A stretch of 8,035 nt of DNA from the NCBI GenBank assembly GCA_904393845.1, contig CAJFNB010000060.1, positions 1 to 8,035 on the forward strand, read 5' to 3'. A program made the position numbers and the translations under genes. Positions 1 through 5,772 of the stretch are shown in pieces. The DNA comes from Alloclostridium intestinigallinarum. Lineage in GTDB: Bacteria; Bacillota; Clostridia; Christensenellales; UBA3700. The notes under the pieces are model-generated. The model had not been told where the DNA came from. It saw nothing but the letters and a program-made list of their open reading frames with translations, and did no database searches. Every line of letters begins with the position of its first letter. Positions within the stretch are counted from its first letter, which is position 1.

Positions 1-360
1 AGTAAGTAAAACAGACTTGTCAAGTACTGCTTGACAAGGTTATTTTGGATAGTAAGCAAGACAGGCTTGTCAGGTACTGCTTGACAAGATTATTTTTGAA
101 ACTAAGTAAAACAGCCTTGTCAGTTACTACTTGACAAGGTTATTTTTGACAGTAAGTAAGACAGGCTTGTCAGGTACTGCTTGACAAGATTATTCTTGAT
201 ACTAAGTAAAACAGACTTGTCAAGTACTGCTTGACAAGGTTATTTTTGACAGTAAGTAGGACAGGCTTGTCAGGTACTACTTGACAGGATTGTTATTGAT
301 AATAAGTAAGACAGACTTGTCAGGTACAGCTTGACAAGGTTATTTTTGATAGTAAGTAAA
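1..360. repeat. Seven-unit 50-bp tandem palindromic repeat array
   Basis: Seven imperfect 50-bp units start at 1, 51, 101, 151, 201, 251 and 301, followed by a 10-base partial unit at 351. Each unit carries a palindrome; in unit 1 it is CTTGTCAAG-TACTG-CTTGACAAG at 16-38, with perfect 9-bp arms and a 5-base spacer. Later units mostly keep pairing with one G·T wobble or one mismatch. Units 1, 3 and 5 resemble each other, as do units 2, 4 and 6, so the array has a 100-bp higher-order period; unit 7 is mixed. The array has no spacer variation of the CRISPR kind and no credible reading frame. It continues beyond the left edge. Function is unknown: an array of protein-binding sites or of transcript hairpins are both possible. 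Confidence 0.95.
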
Positions 361-448
361 ATGGTAATAAAATAAAAAGCATTACGAAGAGGCGTGCTGA
401 AACACTTTTCCTGTCCCTTCAAGGTGTGACCGGGTGCGGCGGCGCGCC
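361..448. other. Noncoding stretch between array and ruvA leader
   Basis: This 88-base segment interrupts the repeat pattern. It holds no credible gene. Its only clear motif is a 12-bp perfect palindrome, GCGGCGCGCCGC at 439-450, at its right edge. It may be an insertion into the array or unrelated sequence; I cannot tell which. Confidence 0.5.
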
Positions 449-522
449 GCTTGACAGGAATATTTTTTTCACAGCCAAAACGAACTTGTCAATTATTATC
501 GTGCACGTCTATTTTTGTCAAG
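449..522. repeat. Decayed copy of the 50-bp unit plus TTGTCA half-sites
   Basis: Bases 449-498 follow the unit order GCTTGACA, then a T-rich stretch, then an A-rich stretch, then ACTTGTCAA, with a one-base shift and much divergence. A further TTGTCAAG lies at 515-522, inverted relative to the CTTGACA at 450-456. This looks like the eroded edge of the array reaching into the ruvA leader. The low complexity of the AT-rich part limits confidence. Confidence 0.55.
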
Positions 523-539
523 AGTTAAAATGCGTATAA

Positions 540-568
540 TTGACATTCCGCGCCATTTGTATTATATT
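540..568 (+). promoter_or_regulatory. ruvA promoter, predicted leaderless
   Basis: A perfect TTGACA (540-545) is followed by a 17-base spacer and TATATT (563-568), a five-of-six match to the -10 consensus. Counting seven bases from the end of the -10 box puts +1 at 575, the A of the ruvA ATG. No purine-rich Shine-Dalgarno sequence lies upstream. The block shares TTAAAATGC, TTGACATTCCGC and TATTATATTAT, in the same order, with the tgt promoter. Overlapping TA-rich hexamers leave some uncertainty about the exact -10 box. Confidence 0.75.
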
Positions 569-574
569 ATATAT

Positions 575-1171
575 ATGTATTCTTATATCATCGGCACAAT
601 CGCGGACATGGAAGAGGGCAAGGTTGTTCTGGACAACCACGGAATAGGGTACGAACTGAACGTATCTTCCTTTACGCTGTCAAAAGTCGGGGCGGCGGGC
701 AAGCAGATAAAGCTGTTCACGCACCTGGGTGTGACCGATGACGCCATGCGCCTTTACGGCTTTATATCCGAAGAAGAGCGCACCATGTTCTTGAAGCTGA
801 TAACGGTCAGCGGAATAGGTCCGAAAGTCGCGCTCCAGATTTTGTCGGGCATGGACGTGCGCACGCTCGCGCTTGCCATTGTCAATTCGGATACAAAGTC
901 GCTTGCGCGTATAAAAGGCATAGGCAAAAAGACCGCCGAGCGCGTTATCGTGGAGCTTAAAGAGCGCGTGGAGAGCGAGGCTGTGGAGAGCGGCGAATTT
1001 GCCGGTATCGGTTCTTCCGACCCCGTCGGACAGGAAGCGGCGGCGGTGCTCGCTTCGCTGGGGCTTTCGCGCACGGAAGCTGTTACTGCCGTGAACAAGG
1101 TGCTCGCGGCGGGCAGGGCGAAAACGCTGGAAGAAGTGATAACGCTTGCGTTAAGGAGTGTGGATAAATAA
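575..1171 (+). CDS. ruvA: Holliday junction branch migration DNA-binding subunit RuvA
   Basis: RuvA binds four-way DNA junctions as a tetramer and, with the RuvB motor, drives branch migration in recombination and repair. The 198-residue product is normal length for the family. The N-terminal OB-fold domain (about 1-62) contains GIGYEL and the acidic-pin region ending in RLYGF. Two helix-hairpin-helix motifs follow: VSGIGPKVA near residue 80 and IKGIGKKTAERV near residue 113. The C-terminal RuvB-binding domain is at about 150-198. I chose the ATG at 575 because MYSYIIGTI matches the usual RuvA N-terminus; the frame stays open upstream to a TTG at 515, but that stretch covers the promoter. No Shine-Dalgarno sequence precedes the start, so a leaderless mRNA is inferred. 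The stop overlaps the ruvB start by one base (TAATG). Confidence 0.95.
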   Translation: MYSYIIGTIADMEEGKVVLDNHGIGYELNVSSFTLSKVGAAGKQIKLFTHLGVTDDAMRLYGFISEEERTMFLKLITVSGIGPKVALQILSGMDVRTLALAIVNSDTKSLARIKGIGKKTAERVIVELKERVESEAVESGEFAGIGSSDPVGQEAAAVLASLGLSRTEAVTAVNKVLAAGRAKTLEEVITLALRSVDK

Positions 1172-2232
1172 TGGATTTCTTGCCCGAAGACGAAGAAAGG
1201 TTTCTGTCCTCATACAACATAGAACGGGAAGGGGACAACGATATATCCCTGCGCCCCAAGACCATGGCGGACTACGTGGGGCAGGAGAAGATAAAGAGCA
1301 ACCTGGAAGTGTATATCCAGGCGGCGAAAGCGCGCGGAGAAGCGCTCGACCACGTCCTTTTGTACGGACCTCCCGGTCTGGGAAAGACCACTCTCGCGCA
1401 CATAATCGCGGCGGAGATGAATTCGCAGATACGCATAACTTCCGGTCCCGCAATAGAAAAAGCCGCCGACCTTGCCGCAATTCTGACCAACTTAGAGCAG
1501 GGCGACGTGCTGTTCATCGACGAAATACACCGTCTGAACAGGGCGGTAGAGGAAATTCTCTATCCCGCAATGGAGGACTTCGCGCTTGACTTTATGGTGG
1601 GCAAGGGTCCTTCGGCAAAGAGTATCCGCCTGCCTCTCAACAGGTTCACCCTGATAGGCGCAACCACGAAAGCGGGCATGCTCACTTCGCCGCTCAGGGA
1701 CAGATTCGGCGTGAACTGCCGTCTGGAGCTGTATTCGCCCGAAGAACTTGCGGTAATCGTCAAGCGTTCCGCGTCTATTCTGGGCGTGGAAATCACCGAA
1801 GGCGGCGCAAAGGAGATAGCTTCGCGTTCGCGCGGCACTCCGCGTATAGCCAACCGCATTCTGAAGCGCGTGCGCGACTGGGCGCAGGTGCGCGGCAACG
1901 GCATTGTGGACGAAAGGGCGGCGGACGAAGCCCTGCGCGGCATGGAGATAGACAAGAAGGGGCTTGACAATATCGACAGGCTCATTTTAACCACGATGAT
2001 AGATAAATTCGGCGGCGGTCCCGTGGGACTTGATACCCTGGCGGCGGCGGTGGGAGAGGATTCGGGCACGATAGAAGACGTGTACGAACCCTACCTCATG
2101 CAGATAACGTTCATAGCGCGCACGCCGCGCGGCAGGATATGCCTTCCCGACGCCTATAAGCATATAGGCAGAAAATACAGCGGCGGCAACGGACAGATGA
2201 GTATGTTCGACGCGCCGGGAGAAGAAGATTGA
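1171..2232 (+). CDS. ruvB: Holliday junction branch migration ATPase RuvB
   Basis: RuvB is the AAA+ hexameric motor that pulls DNA through the RuvA-bound junction. The 353-residue protein has Walker A GPPGLGKT (66-73), Walker B ending DEIH (117-120), sensor 1 in LIGATTK (161-167), the arginine-finger region SPLRDRFG (173-180) and sensor 2 in GTPRIANR (222-229). A winged-helix domain ends in RTPRGR (317-322). One oddity: the segment before RTPRGR reads QITF, where family members I recall have Gly (QxGF), so Thr313 replaces a usually conserved glycine. The start overlaps the ruvA stop by one base, with AAGGAG at 1153-1158 as a somewhat distant Shine-Dalgarno site, so translational coupling is likely. 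The 3' end overlaps queA by four bases. Confidence 0.98.
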   Translation: MDFLPEDEERFLSSYNIEREGDNDISLRPKTMADYVGQEKIKSNLEVYIQAAKARGEALDHVLLYGPPGLGKTTLAHIIAAEMNSQIRITSGPAIEKAADLAAILTNLEQGDVLFIDEIHRLNRAVEEILYPAMEDFALDFMVGKGPSAKSIRLPLNRFTLIGATTKAGMLTSPLRDRFGVNCRLELYSPEELAVIVKRSASILGVEITEGGAKEIASRSRGTPRIANRILKRVRDWAQVRGNGIVDERAADEALRGMEIDKKGLDNIDRLILTTMIDKFGGGPVGLDTLAAAVGEDSGTIEDVYEPYLMQITFIARTPRGRICLPDAYKHIGRKYSGGNGQMSMFDAPGEED

Positions 2233-3290
2233 AGACATCTGATTTCGACTACTATTTGCCAAAAGAACTCATCGCGCAGCACCCTTTGGAGCGGCGCGAT
2301 TCTTCACGTCTTGCCGTATTTCACAAAGAAAGCGGCGAAATTGAACACAGGCATTTTTCCGACATTACCGAATATCTGCGCCCCGGCGACGTGCTCGTAA
2401 TAAACGACACGCGCGTAATTCCCGCGCGTCTTCTGGGCGTGAGGATAACCTCCTCCGTACCCGAAGAAAGGGCGGCGGAGCACGAAAAGAACTGCGAAGT
2501 CCTGCTTTTGAAACGCCTTTCCCTCACCGATTGGGAATGTATCGTCCGTCCGGGCAAAAAACTGCGTACAGGCGCGAAAATTTACTTTTCGCCCCGCCTT
2601 TCAGCCACGGTTACGGGCATAAGGGACGAAGGGGTGCGCGTGCTTACCTTTGTAACGGACGGCGTTTTCGAAGAGGTGCTCGATGAGGTTGGCAACATGC
2701 CGCTTCCGCCTTATATCACGGAAAAATTGGAAGACAAGAGCCGTTACAACACCGTTTACGCACATACTGACGGTTCGGCGGCGGCTCCCACCGCGGGATT
2801 GCATTTCACCCCCGAACTTTTGCAAAAGGTAAAGGATATGGGCGTGAAAATTGCGCCCGTGCTCCTGCATGTGGGACTCGGCACGTTCCGCCCCGTCAAG
2901 GAAGAAGAGGCTACCGCGCATAAAATGCACAGCGAATATTACGAAATCTCCGCAGAAAGCGCCGCGATAATCAATGACGCGCGCAAATCGGGCGGCAGGG
3001 TAGTGTGCGTGGGCACAACGTCCGTGCGCACCCTTGAAAGCGCAAGCGCAGAAGACGGCACCCTGTCCGCCTGCTCGGGCAACACGGAAATTTTTATCTA
3101 TCCCGGTTACCGCTTCAAGTGCGTCGACGCACTCATAACCAACTTCCACCTGCCCAAATCCACCCTAATAATGCTCGTTTCCGCCTTTATCGGCAGGGAA
3201 AACACCTTGAAACTGTATAATGAAGCGGTAAGGCTAGGGTATCGCTTTTTCTCCTTCGGCGACGCGTGTCTACTATTAAGCGCCGAATGA
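2229..3290 (+). CDS. queA: S-adenosylmethionine:tRNA ribosyltransferase-isomerase QueA
   Basis: QueA transfers and isomerises the ribosyl part of S-adenosylmethionine onto preQ1 at tRNA position 34, giving epoxyqueuosine. Family blocks are all present: an N-terminus MKTSDFDYYLPKELIAQ, VINDTRVIPARL (57-68), VLLLKRL (91-97), GNMPLPPYI (155-163), GSAAAPTAGLHFT (182-194), HVGLGTFRPV (214-223) and TNFHLPKSTLIMLVSAF (304-320). The start is a TTG sharing four bases with the ruvB TGA stop; GGGAG at 2217-2221 lies seven bases upstream, and the family N-terminus begins exactly here. At 353 residues it is slightly long, and the extra length sits around residues 74-89 (charged, VPEERAAEHEKN), in a loop between conserved blocks. 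It is the last gene of the ruvAB-queA unit. Confidence 0.98.
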   Translation: MKTSDFDYYLPKELIAQHPLERRDSSRLAVFHKESGEIEHRHFSDITEYLRPGDVLVINDTRVIPARLLGVRITSSVPEERAAEHEKNCEVLLLKRLSLTDWECIVRPGKKLRTGAKIYFSPRLSATVTGIRDEGVRVLTFVTDGVFEEVLDEVGNMPLPPYITEKLEDKSRYNTVYAHTDGSAAAPTAGLHFTPELLQKVKDMGVKIAPVLLHVGLGTFRPVKEEEATAHKMHSEYYEISAESAAIINDARKSGGRVVCVGTTSVRTLESASAEDGTLSACSGNTEIFIYPGYRFKCVDALITNFHLPKSTLIMLVSAFIGRENTLKLYNEAVRLGYRFFSFGDACLLLSAE

Positions 3291-3346
3291 AAATGCCGCG
3301 CGATAAAGCAACTCAATAAGCGTACAAAATCTGCGCGCGGCATTTT
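3290..3346 (+). terminator. Possible terminator after queA
   Basis: A perfect 13-bp inverted repeat AAAATGCCGCGCG (3290-3302) / CGCGCGGCATTTT (3334-3346) begins on the last base of the queA stop codon. The stem is GC-rich, flanked by A's and T's, so it could stop transcription in either direction. The 31-base loop is long and only four T's follow the stem, so efficiency is uncertain. Confidence 0.55.
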
Positions 3347-3359
3347 GCGCTTACGTTTT

Positions 3360-3492
3360 AAGGGAGAACCCACCCATTCGGGAGCGTGGGACGCTCCACC
3401 CCTTAACCGCCTTGCAGTATCAAATCCCTAAAACAAAGTTTTGTTCTTCGCTATGGTTATGATATTTGTTGCTTGAGGGTCGGTTCTCCCTT
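3360..3492. repeat. Palindrome-bounded intergenic element
   Basis: The ends AAGGGAGAACCCACCC (3360-3375) and GGGTCGGTTCTCCCTT (3477-3492) are inverted copies matching at 15 of 16 positions. Inside lie the GGAGCGT hairpin (3381-3397) and a small AACAAA/TTTGTT palindrome near 3432-3445. No protein is encoded. The layout resembles a small non-autonomous mobile element or a structured RNA with a long closing stem; I see no target-site duplication that would prove mobility. Confidence 0.6.
3379..3410 (+). repeat. GGAGCG-hairpin repeat, copy 1
   Basis: These 32 bases are identical to 5773-5804. The core is GGAGCGT-GGG-ACGCTCC (3381-3397), a perfect 7-bp stem with a 3-base loop, followed by ACCCC and TTAACCGC. 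Weaker similarity continues for about a dozen bases beyond 3410. Confidence 0.9.
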
Positions 3493-3493
3493 C

Positions 3494-3541
3494 TTTTCGC
3501 GCAGAGGTTATATTTGAGCAAGCTATTCATTTGCGCGAAAA
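3494..3541. repeat. 10-bp inverted repeat
   Basis: TTTTCGCGCA (3494-3503) and TGCGCGAAAA (3532-3541) are perfect inverted copies separated by 28 bases. They lie directly after the 3360-3492 element, in the unusually long queA-tgt gap. No coding or promoter role is evident. Confidence 0.7.
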
Positions 3542-3564
3542 TTCACCCTTTCCGCCCTTACGGG

Positions 3565-3585
3565 AAAACTTGCACGGCAAGTTTT
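3565..3585. repeat. Perfect 9-bp hairpin
   Basis: AAAACTTGC-ACG-GCAAGTTTT forms a perfect 9-bp stem with a 3-base loop. The A and T flanks make it resemble a small bidirectional terminator, but there is no further T run. It belongs to the palindrome cluster between queA and tgt. Confidence 0.7.
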
Positions 3586-3625
3586 ATAGGTTACGCTCGC
3601 AAAAGCGCGGTTTTGCTTCGCTTAT

Positions 3626-3690
3626 ATCATCATGGGTGAAGCGTCACGCGCTCCCGTTTGGCAAAATTGCGATTTCGCCGCGCTTTATTG
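3626..3690 (-). repeat. 65-bp dispersed repeat, inverted copy
   Basis: Read on the minus strand, this segment aligns without gaps to 5861-5925, with about 52 of 65 positions identical by my hand count. It contains a diverged form of the GGAGCG hairpin (3638-3654, one mismatch and one wobble) followed by CACCCAT. Together with the direct copy at 3379-3410 it frames the middle of the queA-tgt gap with oppositely oriented hairpin cores. Confidence 0.8.
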
Positions 3691-3751
3691 TAAATTTTCC
3701 ACCTTGTTAAAAGCCGCAACAAAACGCGCTTTATATGCGGTGCCTAAGGTT

Positions 3752-3791
3752 AAAATGCTTGCGGATACGTTTGACATTCCGCAAGCATTTT
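3752..3791 (+). promoter_or_regulatory. 14-bp inverted repeat around the tgt -35 box
   Basis: AAAATGCTTGCGGA (3752-3765) and TCCGCAAGCATTTT (3778-3791) are perfect inverted copies with a 12-base loop that contains the TTGACA of the tgt promoter (3771-3776). The right arm runs into a T-rich tract. It lies upstream of the predicted +1, so tgt's own transcript would not contain it; on a read-through transcript from upstream it would form a terminator-like hairpin. It may instead be an operator. Confidence 0.65.
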
Positions 3792-3800
3792 TATTATATT
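3771..3800 (+). promoter_or_regulatory. tgt promoter, predicted leaderless
   Basis: A perfect TTGACA (3771-3776), an 18-base spacer and TATATT (3795-3800) precede tgt. Seven bases past the -10 box is 3807, the A of the tgt ATG, the same geometry as at ruvA. There is no Shine-Dalgarno sequence between. The TTAAAATGC, TTGACATTCCGC and TATTATATTAT blocks shared with the ruvA promoter lie outside any shared coding sequence. Confidence 0.75.
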
Positions 3801-3806
3801 ATTTAT

Positions 3807-4925
3807 ATGTTCAAATATGAAGTAATACACACATGCAAGCAGACGGGCGCGCGGGTAGGCAGGCTAACCACGCCGCACGGGGAGATAATCACCCCCGTAT
3901 ACATGCCCGTGGGCACGAACGCGGGGGTAAAGGGACTTACTCCCGAACAGGTTAAGGAAACGGGCGCGCAGATAGTGCTGTCCAACACCTACCATTTGTA
4001 TCTGCGCCCGGGAAGCGACATAGTGGAGCGCGCCGGGGGACTGCACAGGTTCATGAATTGGGAAAGACCAATTCTGACTGACAGCGGCGGTTTTCAGGTA
4101 TTTTCCCTTTCGTCCATGCGCAAAGTCACCGACGACGGAGTAAAATTTTCCTCGTATTACGACGGTTCGCCGCACTATCTCACGCCCGAAGCGGCAATAA
4201 AGATAGAAGAGCAGCTCGGCGCGGACATAATCATGGCGTTTGACGAATGTACGGCGGCGGGCACGAACTACCGCAAATCGGCGGGCGCAATGCAGCGCAC
4301 TCTTTCGTGGCTGGAGCGGTGCGTCAAGGCGCATACGCGCGAAGACCAGATGCTTTTCCCCATAGTGCAGGGCAATCTGTACGAAGATTTGCGCATTGAA
4401 AGCGTAAAGGCTACCGCGCCTTTTGCAAAGTGCGGAATGGCGATAGGCGGGCTTTCCGTAGGCGAGCCCAAGGAAGTCATGTACAAAATGTTGGACGTTA
4501 TCCGTCCGTATTATCCGCAGAACCAGCCCATCTATCTTATGGGCGTGGGGTCGCCCGACTGCATAGTGGAAGGCGTGCTCCGCGGAATAGATATGTTCGA
4601 CTGCGTGCTTGCCACGCGTATGGCGCGAAACGGCGCGGCGTTTACCCGCCGCGGCAACATCACCGTCCGCAACGGCGCGTACAAGGAGGACTTCTCGCCC
4701 GTGGAAGAGGGGTGCGACTGCTATTGCTGCCGCAATTATACCCGCGCTTACGTCAGACATATGCTCAACGTGGGCGAAATAGGCGGCGGACAACTGCTGT
4801 CTATCCACAATATCCGCCACCTTACCAAGCTGACGGAAGATATACGCGCGGCTATCATGGAAGACAGATTCGGCGACTTCGTGGAAAACTTCCGCAAAGG
4901 CTACGATTGGAAAGTCAAAGGCTAA
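3807..4925 (+). CDS. tgt: tRNA-guanine(34) transglycosylase Tgt
   Basis: Bacterial Tgt swaps guanine-34 for preQ1 in tRNAs with GUN anticodons (Asp, Asn, His, Tyr); QueA acts on its product. The 372-residue protein has TDSGGFQVFS (91-100, with catalytic-region Asp92), MAFDEC (143-148), the substrate-pocket motif GGLSVGE (214-220) and DMFDCVLATR (262-271), in which Asp265 is the expected nucleophile. Zinc ligands are Cys303, Cys305, Cys308 and His334. The family usually has Pro where this protein has Ala269. I chose the ATG at 3807 because MFKYEVIHTCKQTGARVG matches the usual N-terminus. The frame stays open to 3735, but those codons cover the promoter. There is no Shine-Dalgarno sequence, so leaderless translation is inferred. 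A 516-base gap separates it from queA. Confidence 0.97.
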   Translation: MFKYEVIHTCKQTGARVGRLTTPHGEIITPVYMPVGTNAGVKGLTPEQVKETGAQIVLSNTYHLYLRPGSDIVERAGGLHRFMNWERPILTDSGGFQVFSLSSMRKVTDDGVKFSSYYDGSPHYLTPEAAIKIEEQLGADIIMAFDECTAAGTNYRKSAGAMQRTLSWLERCVKAHTREDQMLFPIVQGNLYEDLRIESVKATAPFAKCGMAIGGLSVGEPKEVMYKMLDVIRPYYPQNQPIYLMGVGSPDCIVEGVLRGIDMFDCVLATRMARNGAAFTRRGNITVRNGAYKEDFSPVEEGCDCYCCRNYTRAYVRHMLNVGEIGGGQLLSIHNIRHLTKLTEDIRAAIMEDRFGDFVENFRKGYDWKVKG

Positions 4926-4934
4926 GCAGGAAAA

Positions 4935-4975
4935 AGGGGATAAGCTGAAAAAGCGGCAAAATCCCCTCTATTTTT
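4935..4975 (+). terminator. Rho-independent terminator after tgt
   Basis: AGGGGAT (4935-4941) pairs with ATCCCCT (4961-4967) across a 19-base loop and is followed by CTATTTTT. It lies ten bases after the tgt stop codon. The stem is short but GC-rich, so moderate to good termination is expected. Confidence 0.75.
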
Positions 4976-5018
4976 CAACGGTATATATTTATTTTACTTA
5001 ACAATTGCGTGTATTTTG

Positions 5019-5047
5019 TTGCAATTACGGTAAAAATACTTTATTAT
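5019..5047 (+). promoter_or_regulatory. yajC promoter
   Basis: TTGCAA (5019-5024), a 17-base spacer and TATTAT (5042-5047) lie in the AT-rich gap after the tgt terminator. The predicted +1 near 5054 gives a leader of roughly 50 bases. That leader holds a small perfect hairpin, CAGGTA (5068-5073) / TACCTG (5080-5085), and the Shine-Dalgarno AGGAG at 5094-5098, unlike the leaderless design at ruvA and tgt. Confidence 0.6.
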
Positions 5048-5106
5048 ATTTATTGCAACCGAATATACAGGTAGGGTGATACCTGACAAATAAAGGAGTG
5101 TAATTT

Positions 5107-5679
5107 ATGGGCGACAATTGGTATATATGGGTCATATTGGGCGTATTGCTCGTGTTTATGATTCTTATGTCGGTAATTCCGAACAGGAAGAGGCAGAAGA
5201 AAGCGCAGGAGATGATGAACAGTATCCGCGTGGGCAGCAAGATCAAGACGATCGGCGGCTTTATCGGCGAGATAAAGGCTATAAACAACGACCGCAACGA
5301 ATTTATCGTGGATCTTTCCGCAAACGGCGACGGCAGTCTGCTTGCCACCATTGACAGGGCGGCGGTTTACACCGTGCTTAATCCCGCTACTCCCGCTCCT
5401 GAAACCGTGAGCGCGGCGGACGACCTTGCGCAGGACGAAAAATCTGAAGCCAAGGCGGAAGAAAGGGCAGACAAGAAGAAAAAGCGCGGCAAAAAGCATA
5501 AGCAGGCGGAAGTAGTGGACCTCGATTCTCTTCCCGCCGACGACGCGGAAGCAGAGCGCGCCAAGATGAGTAAGGAAGAAGTTTTCGACCTCGGCGAAAG
5601 CGCGGGGCAGGACGGCGCGGAGACCGGAGCGGACGTGCCCGCGGAGAATAATAAGCAGGACACAAATCCCGATCTGTAA
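5107..5679 (+). CDS. yajC: YajC-family preprotein translocase subunit with long charged tail
   Basis: YajC is a small inner-membrane protein associated with SecDF and the SecYEG translocon. Residues 6-24 form one transmembrane helix, followed by the basic stretch RKRQKKAQEMMNSIRVG and the conserved core GSKIKTIGGFIGEIKAI (43-59) through ATIDRAAVYTVL (80-91). Family members I know are about 85-110 residues. This one has 190, because a hydrophilic tail of about 100 residues follows the core: it is Ala/Glu/Asp-rich with one strongly basic patch (KKKKRGKKHK, 123-132) and looks disordered. The ATG at 5107 has AGGAG eight bases upstream. The gene stands alone between a promoter and two terminators. 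The coordinates exclude the TAA stop at 5680-5682 from the coding part. Confidence 0.92.
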   Translation: MGDNWYIWVILGVLLVFMILMSVIPNRKRQKKAQEMMNSIRVGSKIKTIGGFIGEIKAINNDRNEFIVDLSANGDGSLLATIDRAAVYTVLNPATPAPETVSAADDLAQDEKSEAKAEERADKKKKRGKKHKQAEVVDLDSLPADDAEAERAKMSKEEVFDLGESAGQDGAETGADVPAENNKQDTNPDL

Positions 5680-5711
5680 GAAAAGGGCGTAAAAAGTTAA
5701 TTCAAAAATAT

Positions 5712-5744
5712 ATAAGCGGCAATTTTTGCCGCTTATTGTTTTTT
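5712..5744 (+). terminator. Strong Rho-independent terminator after yajC
   Basis: ATAAGCGGCAA (5712-5722) and TTGCCGCTTAT (5726-5736) form a perfect 11-bp stem with a three-T loop, followed by TGTTTTTT. This is a textbook intrinsic terminator about 30 bases past the yajC stop. Confidence 0.92.
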
Positions 5745-5772
5745 CATACACTTTTTCCGCCCGCGGGGGCGC

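Noticed and set aside
1..360. CRISPR array
   Set aside because: The whole 50-bp unit is repeated with scattered point changes; there are no conserved-repeat/unique-spacer boundaries and no cas genes in view.
1..360. Array of promoters based on repeated TTGACA
   Set aside because: No -10-like hexamer lies 16-18 bases downstream of TTGACA in the units.
535..540. TATAAT as the ruvA -10 box
   Set aside because: The nearest TTGTCA is only 14 bases upstream and the better-spaced TTGACA/TATATT pair follows immediately.
515..574. Extended RuvA N-terminus from the upstream TTG at 515
   Set aside because: Those codons cover the promoter, encode residues absent from the family and lack a ribosome-binding site.
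3735..3806. Extended Tgt N-terminus from the ATG at 3735
   Set aside because: The extra 24 residues overlap the inverted repeat and promoter, and the family N-terminus begins at 3807.
3632..3820. 62-residue open frame as a gene
   Set aside because: It begins inside a dispersed repeat, has no Shine-Dalgarno site, overlaps the tgt promoter, and the sister repeat copy stops after 19 codons.
3864..4820. 318-codon open frame on the minus strand
   Set aside because: It is antisense to tgt; long shadow frames are expected from the GC-rich codon use.
5068..5085. Riboswitch or attenuator in the yajC leader
   Set aside because: Only one 6-bp hairpin is present in a leader of about 50 bases; there is no recognisable aptamer or alternative terminator.
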